Positions 21,122 to 31,432 of a DNA stretch of 64,000 nt are shown in pieces; position 1 is the stretch's first letter; the number at the start of each line of letters is the position of its first letter. The translations under genes were made by a program, and so were the position numbers. The notes beneath the pieces were generated by a model. The model was not told where the DNA came from. It did not search any database and worked only from the letters and a program-made list of their open reading frames with translations. Source of the DNA: Bremia lactucae (Eukaryota > Oomycota > Peronosporomycetes > Peronosporales > Peronosporaceae); assembly GCF_004359215.1 (NCBI RefSeq), contig NC_090624.1:1908503-1972502 (forward strand), in the 5' to 3' direction.

Positions 21122-22300
21122 CTACGTTGTACTCTCTGAGTCCGAGGACGATGCAAAGGAATAGTCTGTGCCCGAATGAAGGGCGTAGTGTGAATGACTG
21201 CCCGCCATCTGTGCACGGGCAGCGTCTGCTGTATTAATTTCAAGCGCCTCTTTGATACATGAAGGGCAGAATGACGTTTTTCGCTCTTCAAACGTCATAT
21301 CAAGTGTCACGAAATTAAGCCGCTTCTTGACGCGACATGAACCACACACGAGGCGATGACAGAGTTTACAGGAATCACGCGATCGTCCAAAATTACCAAA
21401 AATCTTGGAACTTATTGAAACACCGCAGCTAACACAGTCGCCTTTGCTAAGAGGGGCGCCACGCTGTTTGTCCAGTGCATACCTGCGGTGCATGAGCCAC
21501 GTTAATTTCTTCATTTCACCACAATGCGCAAACTTTGATGCCGTGAAGAATTTCATGGCCGAGGGTATGACAAGGAGGGATTCCACCTTGGAACCATTCG
21601 CAAAGACACCCGAGGCATACATTTCAACACCATGGCCGTGGTCTTGACGATAGAGAAAGAAAACATTCACTGTCCCTCTTACACGATGGGGCAATTCGGG
21701 TGTCTGAGGGAATCCAATCGAGTACATTAGACGATATCCGACGCGCTCGCCGTCGCGAAGGTGTGTGAATCCCGTGGCTTCCATAAAGACAAAATCCCGT
21801 TTGTTCGAATGCAATAATAAATTTAATTCTTGCCACTTTAACGTAATTGTTGTAAGTGGATCGTCAATTGTGGGTTCGACCACGGTAGCCAGTACGGCAG
21901 CACCCGTTAAGTCCTCAACATATGTCGCATTAAAGCACATGTCCCCCGACGTGGTACTCACCGTGCCGTAGACCACGTCCTCGAGACTTCCTTGTATCTT
22001 GCCTACACAGAGCGTCACGGGCGTTCCAGCCTGCTCGGACGCCTCATTCATCAAGGAACGACTGCCATTCATTGTCGTACGCACTTCGCGCTCCATGTAC
22101 AGACGCAAGTGGTCTCGGGTCTTGAGCGGCTTCCACCGACGCTCGTCCACGTGGCGAACTTTGTGCTTGCGATAGACTTCAAAAGACTCCAAGGATTCGA
22201 CAAGGAAACTACTTGCAGTCTTTTGCATGTGCGCTTTATCGCCCGCAGACAACTCCATTGACGGAAATGGGTTCATGACAAAACTTTTCTTGCCTCCCAT
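21122..22300 (-). CDS. START-like and FYVE-like zinc finger protein
   Basis: The ATG at 22300 gives 392 residues. Residues about 30-270 resemble the lipid-transfer START-like domain found before FYVE fingers in oomycetes (DDPLTTITLKW, FVFMEATGFTHLRDGERVGY, VRGTVNVFFLYRQDHGHGVE). A zinc module follows with eight cysteines at 289/292, 311/314, 319/322 and 345/348, in the FYVE order CxxC..CxxC-x4-CxxC..CxxC. The central box reads CHRLVCGSCR, not the canonical R(R/K)HHCRxCG, so binding to phosphatidylinositol 3-phosphate is doubtful. The C-terminus is Ser/Asp-rich. Inferred role: membrane or endosomal adaptor. No intron is needed; the frame is intact and unlike the decayed surroundings. Confidence 0.85.
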   Translation of the reverse strand: MGGKKSFVMNPFPSMELSAGDKAHMQKTASSFLVESLESFEVYRKHKVRHVDERRWKPLKTRDHLRLYMEREVRTTMNGSRSLMNEASEQAGTPVTLCVGKIQGSLEDVVYGTVSTTSGDMCFNATYVEDLTGAAVLATVVEPTIDDPLTTITLKWQELNLLLHSNKRDFVFMEATGFTHLRDGERVGYRLMYSIGFPQTPELPHRVRGTVNVFFLYRQDHGHGVEMYASGVFANGSKVESLLVIPSAMKFFTASKFAHCGEMKKLTWLMHRRYALDKQRGAPLSKGDCVSCGVSISSKIFGNFGRSRDSCKLCHRLVCGSCRVKKRLNFVTLDMTFEERKTSFCPSCIKEALEINTADAARAQMAGSHSHYALHSGTDYSFASSSDSESTT

Positions 22301-23452
22301 GGACAAACTTGGTGGTCACGCCACTCTTTTAGCAAACACGAGTTGAATTTTAGAATGACACATTGATTTGTCCAAACCATTATCAAGCCGGAGTCTCGGC
22401 TCAGACCTTTTTTTTTCCTAGTCGCGCCAAGTAGTTCCCCTCCAGTAGTAGCTATCTTGAGATGGGAAAATGGGATAAGGACGGTCAGCATCTTTATCGT
22501 GAGCTTTGCTGTATTTATAATAGATTTAAAGTATCAATTGCGCTGCTGCTTAACAAGCTTTTCGAGTAGAGCTATCTGGCTCACTTCGACTCTTTTTCGT
22601 TAAGTCGAGAAGGTCGTACTTGCTCGCCTCATGATTTTACTTGTTGTCATACTTAAGCCGCAAATTTTCTGTACAAGTTTACCGCTGTAATATCGTTGTA
22701 CATGCAAAGCAATGGGCACGAGCGATACTTGCAAAATCGAAGGATTTTTTTGGAGACAGCGGGCCACTTGCTGCTAGGTGTAAGCATAGCAACTTACATG
22801 TGTTGCAGGACAACTTGAAACTGTATCGATGCTGTAACAATATGTTGAGTCGTAGTTTACTTTTTAATTCTAATCCGTGTCGAGAGATTAATAGTAATAC
22901 CTTTTTCGACCTGCTGAGTCTGACTTTGAGCAAGGCTTCGTTAAAACGCATGGCAAATGGTACGCATCTGTAATGTCCAATAATAGAAGTTTGATGAGTT
23001 GATGACGAGCAAATCGTCGGTACAGAAGAAGCTGAAGATGGACGACTTTTGCGTCTCCTGGTAAAGTTAAATTGAAATCAGAGATAAGTGTGGGATGGCA
23101 GAGTAGTACAATTTATCACGATGCGACCGTAAAATTAGAAGGACGAGTACGAGAACGAGAGGCGATATATGTGTCGCTATTTAGATTCCATCACTACTAA
23201 CTGGAAGCGGGTTGCATCCTACAGAAATGCAAGACTTGCTCAACTTATTCATGTTATTCCGGCTTATAATTCTAGATACGCATCCTATAGACCGTAAGTC
23301 TTGCACCAACTTATTAATGATAGAATTCTAATTATGGTGCAACGTCGGATTATGCTAATTGACACGAAACAGCAGCTCTGCAAAACATGAAGCGCTGCGG
23401 AAATCGTCTGCTAGTTTTTTCTGCTACAAGTCTGTCTTTAAAGAACCAGGTT
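22301..23452. other. Region upstream of the FYVE-like gene, no firm gene
   Basis: Several frames of 60-110 codons exist on both strands. A plus-strand start MTSKSSVQKKLKMDDFCVS at about 23001 could join with a frameshift to VKLEGRVREREAIYVSLFRF ending near 23210. The evidence is too weak to call it a gene. Confidence 0.3.
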
Positions 23453-26092
23453 AAACAGGTAGAAGCTGTAAATAAGGAGCACCGCGGAAGCATGTTGTTG
23501 AACGACCATTTTACGAATTATAAATGGGTAGCATATGCAGCAGTCCTTTCTATATGTTACATCTTGAGAAAATTAGATGTAACACTGACCGCGGTAGAGT
23601 GTACGAGAATGTCACACTCACATTATCCAAAATTGACACTTTCAAATTTGTCTTACATGTAAAAAAGAAAGCATTCTCTTAATGGTTACTTGATCATGGC
23701 TGCTGTATTATGAATTATAACCTTTCAAGAATTAGCTGAATTTTTTTCGGTACGGGCTGTGGATAGCGGGAGGCAAAGGGTGCAATAACCGCTTATAAAG
23801 CTTACACATAGACTGGCTCAGAAGCATTACCTCCGTCAGAGCCTTCGTAGATTACATAAGAATGATTGGAAAACGGAAAGCAGCTTCTAAATTGCTTAAC
23901 GTGATTAGGTTGATTAGTACGGTACTAGTGAAGAGGTGTCCCTTTTGGTGTTGAACGTCAGGTTGAATTTCCATGGGTGCTATTTTGCAAAAGACAAAGT
24001 GAATATATTGTGCATGTAAGCCTTAACTCTCTTCTTGTCAGAATTACCTGTCCATCGTGCGTTACTTGCACCTCATACTTCTTGAAACCTCTCGACCTTG
24101 GATCGTTTCATCTTTCGCCGTAACCACCGCTCCGTGACCATTACAATAAAAGACGTTTCGAAACTCCTTGCGAGTCCCAGAAACTCCGCTGCAGCATCGC
24201 CTTCCAACACTCCTTCCTCACGGTGCCGTGTGTTTCTGATTACACGCCTTGTTTTAGTCCATCTTGCTGCGGTACAATGAGCACATCTCCATTAGTGCCC
24301 GCAGGCGAGTGGCGCTAAATGCCTTCGTCAGTATGTCTGCTGTCATCGCCTCAGTTGACACAAAGCTGGGTTTTATAATTCCCTTCTTAGCGTAGTCCTT
24401 AATAAACTTGAGCTTGATATCAATATGCTTGGCGCGTGCCGAGCTCTCTTCATTTTCCATCTGCCGGATGGCCGCTTGGTTATCCATTTCCATTGTCATG
24501 GGTAACTTCACGAGAAAATCCAACTCGGATAAAAGCTCACGTAGGCCTAGTAGTTCTTGTCCAGCATGCGATGCAGACGTGAATTCAGCTTCCATTGTTG
24601 ACAGTGAGACGGTTGTCTGCTTCCGACAGGTCCAACCCACCATCAAACCGTCCACACGAAATATAGCACCGCTCACTGACTTCCTATCGCTCTTATCACC
24701 GGCGAAGTCTGCATCACTTGTGCTTGTGAGTTGTACAATCGATCTTTCTGTATCTTTTCGTCGTCCTAAGCGAAGCTTGACATCTTTAGTACCCTTTAGG
24801 TATCTAGCAATTCGTTTGGCTAGCTGCCAATCGCTCGTCGTCGGCGCATGAGCTCGCCGAGTTGCTCGATGTACGGCATATGCTACATCCGGACGCGTAC
24901 AGCGAGCCAGCCATAAAAGCGATCCAACAATCGACTGGAAATTCTGCACCGATGCAGATCCAACCACGCCCTCTTTAGGTAGTAGTGTATCCACCTCGTG
25001 CGTATTATTGTCGTGATCAAGTCCAATTGGCGTCATCACCGAGTGCGCATCTTGTAATCCAAACTTTATCAGCATCTCGATGATAGTAGCTTCTTGATCA
25101 ATTTCGTATCCACACTCATCCGAGTAACTGATTCTCATGCCCAGAAATTTGCTGACAGCACCCAGATTCTTTATCTGCAGCGTTACAAGGAGATCAAATA
25201 CTTCTTCCACTCGCCCCTCAGACGTCCCTGTAATCAGCAAATCGTCGACATATACCCCCACGACCGTTCTATCGTCACCATTTACTTTAAAGTAAAGGCA
25301 CGAGTCGCTCACACACTGCACAAATCCAACTCGAAGTAGCTCTGAGTGTAGAAGCTGAGACCATAGTCTCCCGGCTTGCTTTAGCCCATATAGACTTCTC
25401 TTGAGCTGAAGAACCACTTGACCTGCGGTTTCAACACCAAGTCGCTGAGTTTCTTCTTTGCTAATTTGCATTCCCTGCGGGACGTACAAATAGATATTGA
25501 GGTCCGGCTCCGTAGACGCCTTCACGTACGCATTAGGTACGTCTCCGTGTCTTGCTGGAACTCCCCATATCTGAGCCAGTGCCAAAATGACTTTCCCGGT
25601 CGTCATATCCATTACTGCGGCAAAAGTCAGGGTATAGTCCTTGCCGAACGACTGCTCGTTGCCACACGCTACCATGCGTGCCTTGTAACGCTCGATGTTA
25701 CCATCGGCATCCGTCTTCGTTTTGAAGACCCACTTGGTATGGAGTGGTCGCATCTCCTGAGTTCGTGGAACCAACTCCCACGTATCATTTGCTTCCAGCG
25801 AGTCAATTTCAGCGCTTGCAGCGCGCTCCCATTCCACGCGCTTGTCACTCTTCATAGCCATGTTCCAATTACTTGGATCCACGCGGTAAGTTGCTCCAAC
25901 AAATTCACGTGGAGGTATCTTATTACCACCGTATCGCGTTGTCATGCGTGGTGTCTCGGCGATTATCTTGGTATTCGACCGCCTCCCTTGCCCGCCGCGC
26001 TTACCACGTGACCTTTGTGGCTTTGTACAGGCACGTGGCTCCTTCCGATGATCTACATCGGTCTGTTGGGTATCAAAGAATTCGTCAGTCTC
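23453..26092. repeat. 2,640-bp block, copy 1 of a tandem duplication ending at N
   Basis: Identical in order to 26094-28733 at a constant offset of 2,641 bases, with only isolated substitutions seen (TATCC/TAGCC near 25607; TTGTCAC/TCGTCAC near 25847). It holds host flank (23453-23942), the copia 3' LTR (23943-24209) and most of copia pol (24254-26092, minus). It ends exactly at the single N at 26093. The copia LTR and its left flank are both repeated, so this is not an independent transposition. Confidence 0.9.
24254..26092 (-). pseudogene. Duplicated partial copia pol (RT and RNase H)
   Basis: Minus-strand copia RT (YVDDLLITG) and RNase H (STMEAEFTSASHAGQEL) are open up to the N at 26093, where the reading runs into unrelated flank. 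The 5' part of pol is missing. It duplicates 26895-28733 and is probably an assembly artefact, not a second element. Confidence 0.85.
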
Positions 26093-26093
26093 N
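26093..26093. other. Single ambiguous base at a duplication junction
   Basis: The only N seen in the window. The sequence to its left is the interior of copia pol and to its right is the start of the duplicated block. The junction suggests two contig ends joined without merging their overlap. Confidence 0.95.
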
Positions 26094-26583
26094 AAACAGG
26101 TAGAAGCTGTAAATAAGGAGCACCGCGGAAGCATGTTGTTGAACGACCATTTTACGAATTATAAATGGGTAGCATATGCAGCAGTCCTTTCTATATGTTA
26201 CATCTTGAGAAAATTAGATGTAACACTGACCGCGGTAGAGTGTACGAGAATGTCACACTCACATTATCCAAAATTGACACTTTCAAATTTGTCTTACATG
26301 TAAAAAAGAAAGCATTCTCTTAATGGTTACTTGATCATGGCTGCTGTATTATGAATTATAACCTTTCAAGAATTAGCTGAATTTTTTTCGGTACGGGCTG
26401 TGGATAGCGGGAGGCAAAGGGTGCAATAACCGCTTATAAAGCTTACACATAGACTGGCTCAGAAGCATTACCTCCGTCAGAGCCTTCGTAGATTACATAA
26501 GAATGATTGGAAAACGGAAAGCAGCTTCTAAATTGCTTAACGTGATTAGGTTGATTAGTACGGTACTAGTGAAGAGGTGTCCC

Positions 26584-26850
26584 TTTTGGTGTTGAACGTC
26601 AGGTTGAATTTCCATGGGTGCTATTTTGCAAAAGACAAAGTGAATATATTGTGCATGTAAGCCTTAACTCTCTTCTTGTCAGAATTACCTGTCCATCGTG
26701 CGTTACTTGCACCTCATACTTCTTGAAACCTCTCGACCTTGGATCGTTTCATCTTTCGCCGTAACCACCGCTCCGTGACCATTACAATAAAAGACGTTTC
26801 GAAACTCCTTGCGAGTCCCAGAAACTCCGCTGCAGCATCGCCTTCCAACA
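26584..26850 (-). mobile_element. Copia 3' LTR
   Basis: 267 bp, element-sense start TGTTGGAAGGCGATGC at 26850. The polypurine tract is directly upstream in element sense. Flanked outside by GTCCC. Confidence 0.95.
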
Positions 26851-26894
26851 CTCCTTCCTCACGGTGCCGTGTGTTTCTGATTACACGCCTTGTT

Positions 26895-29759
26895 TTAGTC
26901 CATCTTGCTGCGGTACAATGAGCACATCTCCATTAGTGCCCGCAGGCGAGTGGCGCTAAATGCCTTCGTCAGTATGTCTGCTGTCATCGCCTCAGTTGAC
27001 ACAAAGCTGGGTTTTATAATTCCCTTCTTAGCGTAGTCCTTAATAAACTTGAGCTTGATATCAATATGCTTGGCGCGTGCCGAGCTCTCTTCATTTTCCA
27101 TCTGCCGGATGGCCGCTTGGTTATCCATTTCCATTGTCATGGGTAACTTCACGAGAAAATCCAACTCGGATAAAAGCTCACGTAGGCCTAGTAGTTCTTG
27201 TCCAGCATGCGATGCAGACGTGAATTCAGCTTCCATTGTTGACAGTGAGACGGTTGTCTGCTTCCGACAGGTCCAACCCACCATCAAACCGTCCACACGA
27301 AATATAGCACCGCTCACTGACTTCCTATCGCTCTTATCACCGGCGAAGTCTGCATCACTTGTGCTTGTGAGTTGTACAATCGATCTTTCTGTATCTTTTC
27401 GTCGTCCTAAGCGAAGCTTGACATCTTTAGTACCCTTTAGGTATCTAGCAATTCGTTTGGCTAGCTGCCAATCGCTCGTCGTCGGCGCATGAGCTCGCCG
27501 AGTTGCTCGATGTACGGCATATGCTACATCCGGACGCGTACAGCGAGCCAGCCATAAAAGCGATCCAACAATCGACTGGAAATTCTGCACCGATGCAGAT
27601 CCAACCACGCCCTCTTTAGGTAGTAGTGTATCCACCTCGTGCGTATTATTGTCGTGATCAAGTCCAATTGGCGTCATCACCGAGTGCGCATCTTGTAATC
27701 CAAACTTTATCAGCATCTCGATGATAGTAGCTTCTTGATCAATTTCGTATCCACACTCATCCGAGTAACTGATTCTCATGCCCAGAAATTTGCTGACAGC
27801 ACCCAGATTCTTTATCTGCAGCGTTACAAGGAGATCAAATACTTCTTCCACTCGCCCCTCAGACGTCCCTGTAATCAGCAAATCGTCGACATATACCCCC
27901 ACGACCGTTCTATCGTCACCATTTACTTTAAAGTAAAGGCACGAGTCGCTCACACACTGCACAAATCCAACTCGAAGTAGCTCTGAGTGTAGAAGCTGAG
28001 ACCATAGTCTCCCGGCTTGCTTTAGCCCATATAGACTTCTCTTGAGCTGAAGAACCACTTGACCTGCGGTTTCAACACCAAGTCGCTGAGTTTCTTCTTT
28101 GCTAATTTGCATTCCCTGCGGGACGTACAAATAGATATTGAGGTCCGGCTCCGTAGACGCCTTCACGTACGCATTAGGTACGTCTCCGTGTCTTGCTGGA
28201 ACTCCCCATATCTGAGCCAGTGCCAAAATGACTTTCCCGGTCGTCATAGCCATTACTGCGGCAAAAGTCAGGGTATAGTCCTTGCCGAACGACTGCTCGT
28301 TGCCACACGCTACCATGCGTGCCTTGTAACGCTCGATGTTACCATCGGCATCCGTCTTCGTTTTGAAGACCCACTTGGTATGGAGTGGTCGCATCTCCTG
28401 AGTTCGTGGAACCAACTCCCACGTATCATTTGCTTCCAGCGAGTCAATTTCAGCGCTTGCAGCGCGCTCCCATTCCACGCGCTCGTCACTCTTCATAGCC
28501 ATGTTCCAATTACTTGGATCCACGCGGTAAGTTGCTCCAACAAATTCACGTGGAGGTATCTTATTACCACCGTATCGCGTTGTCATGCGTGGTGTCTCGG
28601 CGATTATCTTGGTATTCGACCGCCTCCCTTGCCCGCCGCGCTTACCACGTGACCTTTGTGGCTTTGTACAGGCACGTGGCTCCTTCCGATGATCTACATC
28701 GGTCTGTTGGGTATCAAAGAATTCGTCAGTCTCAATAGACTTTAGACTTGCACTTGTAGTCGCCAAATCAGCAGGACTGGATCTGTTCTCATCCAGCGAA
28801 ATCGAGGAATTAGCTGATGAGCTTTCATGTTCTGATTGGCCATCTGTCAGACGATGAAGTTGTGCATTTGCGTCTTCACTCAGCGTCTTGATATTCTGCA
28901 CATGCTGTGTTGTGCGTACCACACGATCCTTAGTAAATAACACGCGAAAACCTTTAACTTCGTCGTTCTTCCCGAGTATCAATCCTGCTTCTCCACGTCT
29001 ATCCAGCGCCTTGTGTTTTGGTGTCCGAATAGCGGTACACGGCGATCCAAATATAACAATATCAGTTAGCCTGGGTTTGATACCTGTAAGCACCTCAATA
29101 GGTGATGCACGCCCCACGTTACTCCGCGTTGGGCTTCTGTTGAGTATGTAGGCTGCGTACTCAGCAGCATCACCCCAGAAGCTCAACGGGAGTCCTGAAC
29201 CGAAAATCATTGATCGCACCAGGTTCATCAATGTCTGGTGCATCCTTTCCGCTTTTCCGTTGGATGCTTGGTTGTCAGCTTCTGAAACCTGGCGACGCAC
29301 ACCCACATTCTTACAAAACGGGTCAACAACTTTGTACTCGGCGCCTCCATCCGTACGGAGATAGTGAACCTTGCAGTTGAATCGCTTTTCAAAGTAGACC
29401 ATGAAGTCTTCGAAATGCTTAGTCGCCTTGTCCTTCGTCTTGGCGAGGAATACCCGGCAGTAGTTACTCTTGTGGTCGATAAAATTAATTAAATATCGGT
29501 TTCCCGACCTGTCGACCGGCGTTATTGGACCTTTGATATCGCTGCATATCACACCACCCACCCTATCGATAGGAGCATTCTCACCCGTGTCTTTCTTCGA
29601 CTGCTTGTTGCGGCGCTGCTTACCTTGCGCACACGTTAAGCAAGTGGGTCGCTCGGTGTATGTTAGCCTTATTCCACTCGATGGATCACTCGCCATCAAT
29701 TCGATTGTATCATAGGCGAGGTGTCCAAATCGTAAGTGAAAATCGAGTAGACTCCCCAT
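26895..29759 (-). CDS. Copia pol: integrase, reverse transcriptase, RNase H
   Basis: 954 residues from ATG 29759, no internal stop. Integrase starts at once with the zinc-binding His/Cys set (HLRFGHLAYDTIE, then CLTCAQGK). The DDE core follows (CSDIKGPI, TDGGAEYK, NGKAERMHQTL). RT runs from WNMAMKSDERVEWERA through KARMVACGNEQ to the catalytic YVDDLLITG. RNase H follows (SDADFAGDKSDRKSVSG, SLSTMEAEF, DNQAAIRQMENEE, KHIDIKLKFI). All catalytic residues are present, so the product could be active. The frame is minus one relative to gag and overlaps it for 64 bases, so expression needs frameshifting or the break is recent. Confidence 0.95.
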   Translation of the reverse strand: MGSLLDFHLRFGHLAYDTIELMASDPSSGIRLTYTERPTCLTCAQGKQRRNKQSKKDTGENAPIDRVGGVICSDIKGPITPVDRSGNRYLINFIDHKSNYCRVFLAKTKDKATKHFEDFMVYFEKRFNCKVHYLRTDGGAEYKVVDPFCKNVGVRRQVSEADNQASNGKAERMHQTLMNLVRSMIFGSGLPLSFWGDAAEYAAYILNRSPTRSNVGRASPIEVLTGIKPRLTDIVIFGSPCTAIRTPKHKALDRRGEAGLILGKNDEVKGFRVLFTKDRVVRTTQHVQNIKTLSEDANAQLHRLTDGQSEHESSSANSSISLDENRSSPADLATTSASLKSIETDEFFDTQQTDVDHRKEPRACTKPQRSRGKRGGQGRRSNTKIIAETPRMTTRYGGNKIPPREFVGATYRVDPSNWNMAMKSDERVEWERAASAEIDSLEANDTWELVPRTQEMRPLHTKWVFKTKTDADGNIERYKARMVACGNEQSFGKDYTLTFAAVMAMTTGKVILALAQIWGVPARHGDVPNAYVKASTEPDLNIYLYVPQGMQISKEETQRLGVETAGQVVLQLKRSLYGLKQAGRLWSQLLHSELLRVGFVQCVSDSCLYFKVNGDDRTVVGVYVDDLLITGTSEGRVEEVFDLLVTLQIKNLGAVSKFLGMRISYSDECGYEIDQEATIIEMLIKFGLQDAHSVMTPIGLDHDNNTHEVDTLLPKEGVVGSASVQNFQSIVGSLLWLARCTRPDVAYAVHRATRRAHAPTTSDWQLAKRIARYLKGTKDVKLRLGRRKDTERSIVQLTSTSDADFAGDKSDRKSVSGAIFRVDGLMVGWTCRKQTTVSLSTMEAEFTSASHAGQELLGLRELLSELDFLVKLPMTMEMDNQAAIRQMENEESSARAKHIDIKLKFIKDYAKKGIIKPSFVSTEAMTADILTKAFSATRLRALMEMCSLYRSKMD

Positions 29760-31432
29760 CTGAAGGTCCGAAATCGGCGTGTTGACAGCCTCAGCAATTG
29801 CTGCAACCGTAAAAAATCCTTGTGCTCAATTGTGTCAACAACATTCACTAGCAACACGTTGCTGTCGTCTTTGTCAACATCAAAAATCTTGCAACCATCA
29901 CGCCGCCGAACCACTGATCGCTTATGTCCATCGTAACGATGTTCAAACCCTCGCTCCTCGATCTTGCCATAGGATATGATGTTAAACGGTAGCTTTTCTG
30001 CGTAGTACGCATCGAGTAGTTTGACTCGGCGAATTTCGCCGTCAACACTGACCACGAACTCGGCCGTACCCTTGAGCTGCATACGCAAGCTGTCCCCATT
30101 AGGAAGTAAACACTCTTCGTCGCATTTTACTGCGTCGATTAGCTGTGACGCCTTTGTCACCAAATGTCGACTTGACCCGCTGTCCAGTATCCATTGGCTG
30201 GTAGAGTCAATGCCGTCGGAGACAGCTAACGTAAAGTTGTTATTAGGCTCACTAGTACATTCACGTTTGTAGTGGCCTTCTTTTCCACACTTGAAACACG
30301 CTCCAGTCTTCTTGACTTTTCTCTCTTTATCGTTTCTGCGCCGACCTCCTTCAGTGCCTTTGACGACGGCCACAGTTGACTTGGACCCAATGCGAATACC
30401 CGGGTCATTTAACTGGGCAAAATTCACCAACTCTTCAGCTTGCCGTAAGTAATCCTCTCGATGAGGATTGTACCTTGCGAGAAGCACACCTTGAAAGTCG
30501 GTTGCGAAGCATGCGTACTTGGCTATATTTTCAAGCACTTGGTCTTGTGCGCCTCCGACTGCGTCGCTGACCGCCATTAGATAGAGCATATGATCATTCC
30601 ACGACATCGACTCCTTTTTCTTACACGTGAACAGTTTAAAAGCTTGTGACCTTGAGATCCTAGGTCCAAACTTGAGGTTCATACGGTCCATCGAGTACCA
30701 TATCTGTGGATTCTCGGTGTACCATGTATCCACTTGACTGTGAAAATGTTGACCAGCCTTGCCTGTCAAATACCGACCAAGTACATCCATTTTGATGTCC
30801 TCGGTCCAGATGCACCCACTAAGTTCCTCGGCGATACGAACTTGGCGTAGAAATCGCTTCCCCCAAGGTGCGAATCCCGACCCTAGTCCTGGATAAACCT
30901 CCTTGCCATCGAAGTTTTCGATCGCTAGTTTTAGGTCCCTGATCTGCAGGGGCCTTTGCGGAGCAAAATACGCTGGTGTAGGAACCGGTCTGAAAGCCGA
31001 TTCCCGTGGCACCTGAGGAACTGGACCTACACCGACCCTCCCTCCAGCCAGCCTTTGTTGCCCTGGTCCTGCTGCGTGTTGCCGCGCTGGTCCAGGCATG
31101 ACTTCGTCTTCGAGCGAGGCCATCGTCATGTTCCGGCCGAATCCGGTGCGCGCTTCCGCATACGTACGGAAGGTGCTGCTACCGGCTGACACGACTGAAC
31201 CTTGATCATCCTCGACTCGGCGGGCCTCAAGCCTATTAAGGCGAGCTCCCATGTCTCCTTTCAAGTCCGTTATCAGTTCCAGCAGCCTGGCCATGCCCTC
31301 GTCCGCGCCAGAAGCCGTGCTGGCTCTGTCGTCGTCGACTTGGGTGATGGCTGGCGCTTGGACATGACCTTCTTGATCCTTTGGCGTTGGGCTCATAACG
31401 TTTTGGTGTTGAACGTCAGATTGAATTTCCAT
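29696..31432 (-). CDS. Copia gag and aspartic protease
   Basis: 578 residues from ATG 31432, which lies 32 bases inside the 5' LTR; the next methionine (MSPTPKDQEG) falls within the primer-binding sequence. The order is a disordered Ser/Ala/Gly-rich N-terminus, then a capsid region (LKLAIENFDGKEVYPGLGSG, KFGPRISRSQAFKLFTCKK). The CCHC knuckle CFKCGKEGHYKREC and protease active site WILDSGSSRHLV follow. The last about 35 codons after the slippery run are probably out-of-frame read-through rather than real protein. Gag forms particles and the protease matures them. Confidence 0.92.
   Translation of the reverse strand: MEIQSDVQHQNVMSPTPKDQEGHVQAPAITQVDDDRASTASGADEGMARLLELITDLKGDMGARLNRLEARRVEDDQGSVVSAGSSTFRTYAEARTGFGRNMTMASLEDEVMPGPARQHAAGPGQQRLAGGRVGVGPVPQVPRESAFRPVPTPAYFAPQRPLQIRDLKLAIENFDGKEVYPGLGSGFAPWGKRFLRQVRIAEELSGCIWTEDIKMDVLGRYLTGKAGQHFHSQVDTWYTENPQIWYSMDRMNLKFGPRISRSQAFKLFTCKKKESMSWNDHMLYLMAVSDAVGGAQDQVLENIAKYACFATDFQGVLLARYNPHREDYLRQAEELVNFAQLNDPGIRIGSKSTVAVVKGTEGGRRRNDKERKVKKTGACFKCGKEGHYKRECTSEPNNNFTLAVSDGIDSTSQWILDSGSSRHLVTKASQLIDAVKCDEECLLPNGDSLRMQLKGTAEFVVSVDGEIRRVKLLDAYYAEKLPFNIISYGKIEERGFEHRYDGHKRSVVRRRDGCKIFDVDKDDSNVLLVNVVDTIEHKDFLRLQQLLRLSTRRFRTFRWGVYSIFTYDLDTSPMIQSN
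29810..29816 (-). promoter_or_regulatory. Possible -1 frameshift site, T TTT TTA
   Basis: In gag frame the codons are GAT TTT TTA CGG. The heptamer T TTT TTA is a canonical slippery sequence. Slipping back one base gives ACG GTT GCA, which is the pol frame and continues openly into integrase. It could equally be a one-base loss in a T run. I did not find an obvious downstream pseudoknot by eye. Confidence 0.55.
31388..31400 (-). promoter_or_regulatory. Copia primer-binding site of half-tRNA type
   Basis: Directly beside the 5' LTR, element-sense CGTTATGAGCCCA is complementary to UGGGCUCAUAAC, the anticodon stem-loop of initiator tRNA-Met. No TGG-starting 3'-end primer site is present. Drosophila copia primes from such an internal initiator-tRNA fragment. 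It overlaps the gag frame. Confidence 0.75.

Noticed and set aside
25418..26011. Long plus-strand frames antisense to copia pol (and 28059-28652)
   Set aside because: Shadows of a strongly biased sense gene. They lie entirely within conserved RT coding and have no start context or motif, unlike the gypsy 3' region where no sense gene lies opposite.
24254..26134. A 626-codon frame crossing the N into flanking sequence
   Set aside because: The first dozen codons come from the duplicated flank on the other side of the N. It is a junction artefact and not a distinct protein.
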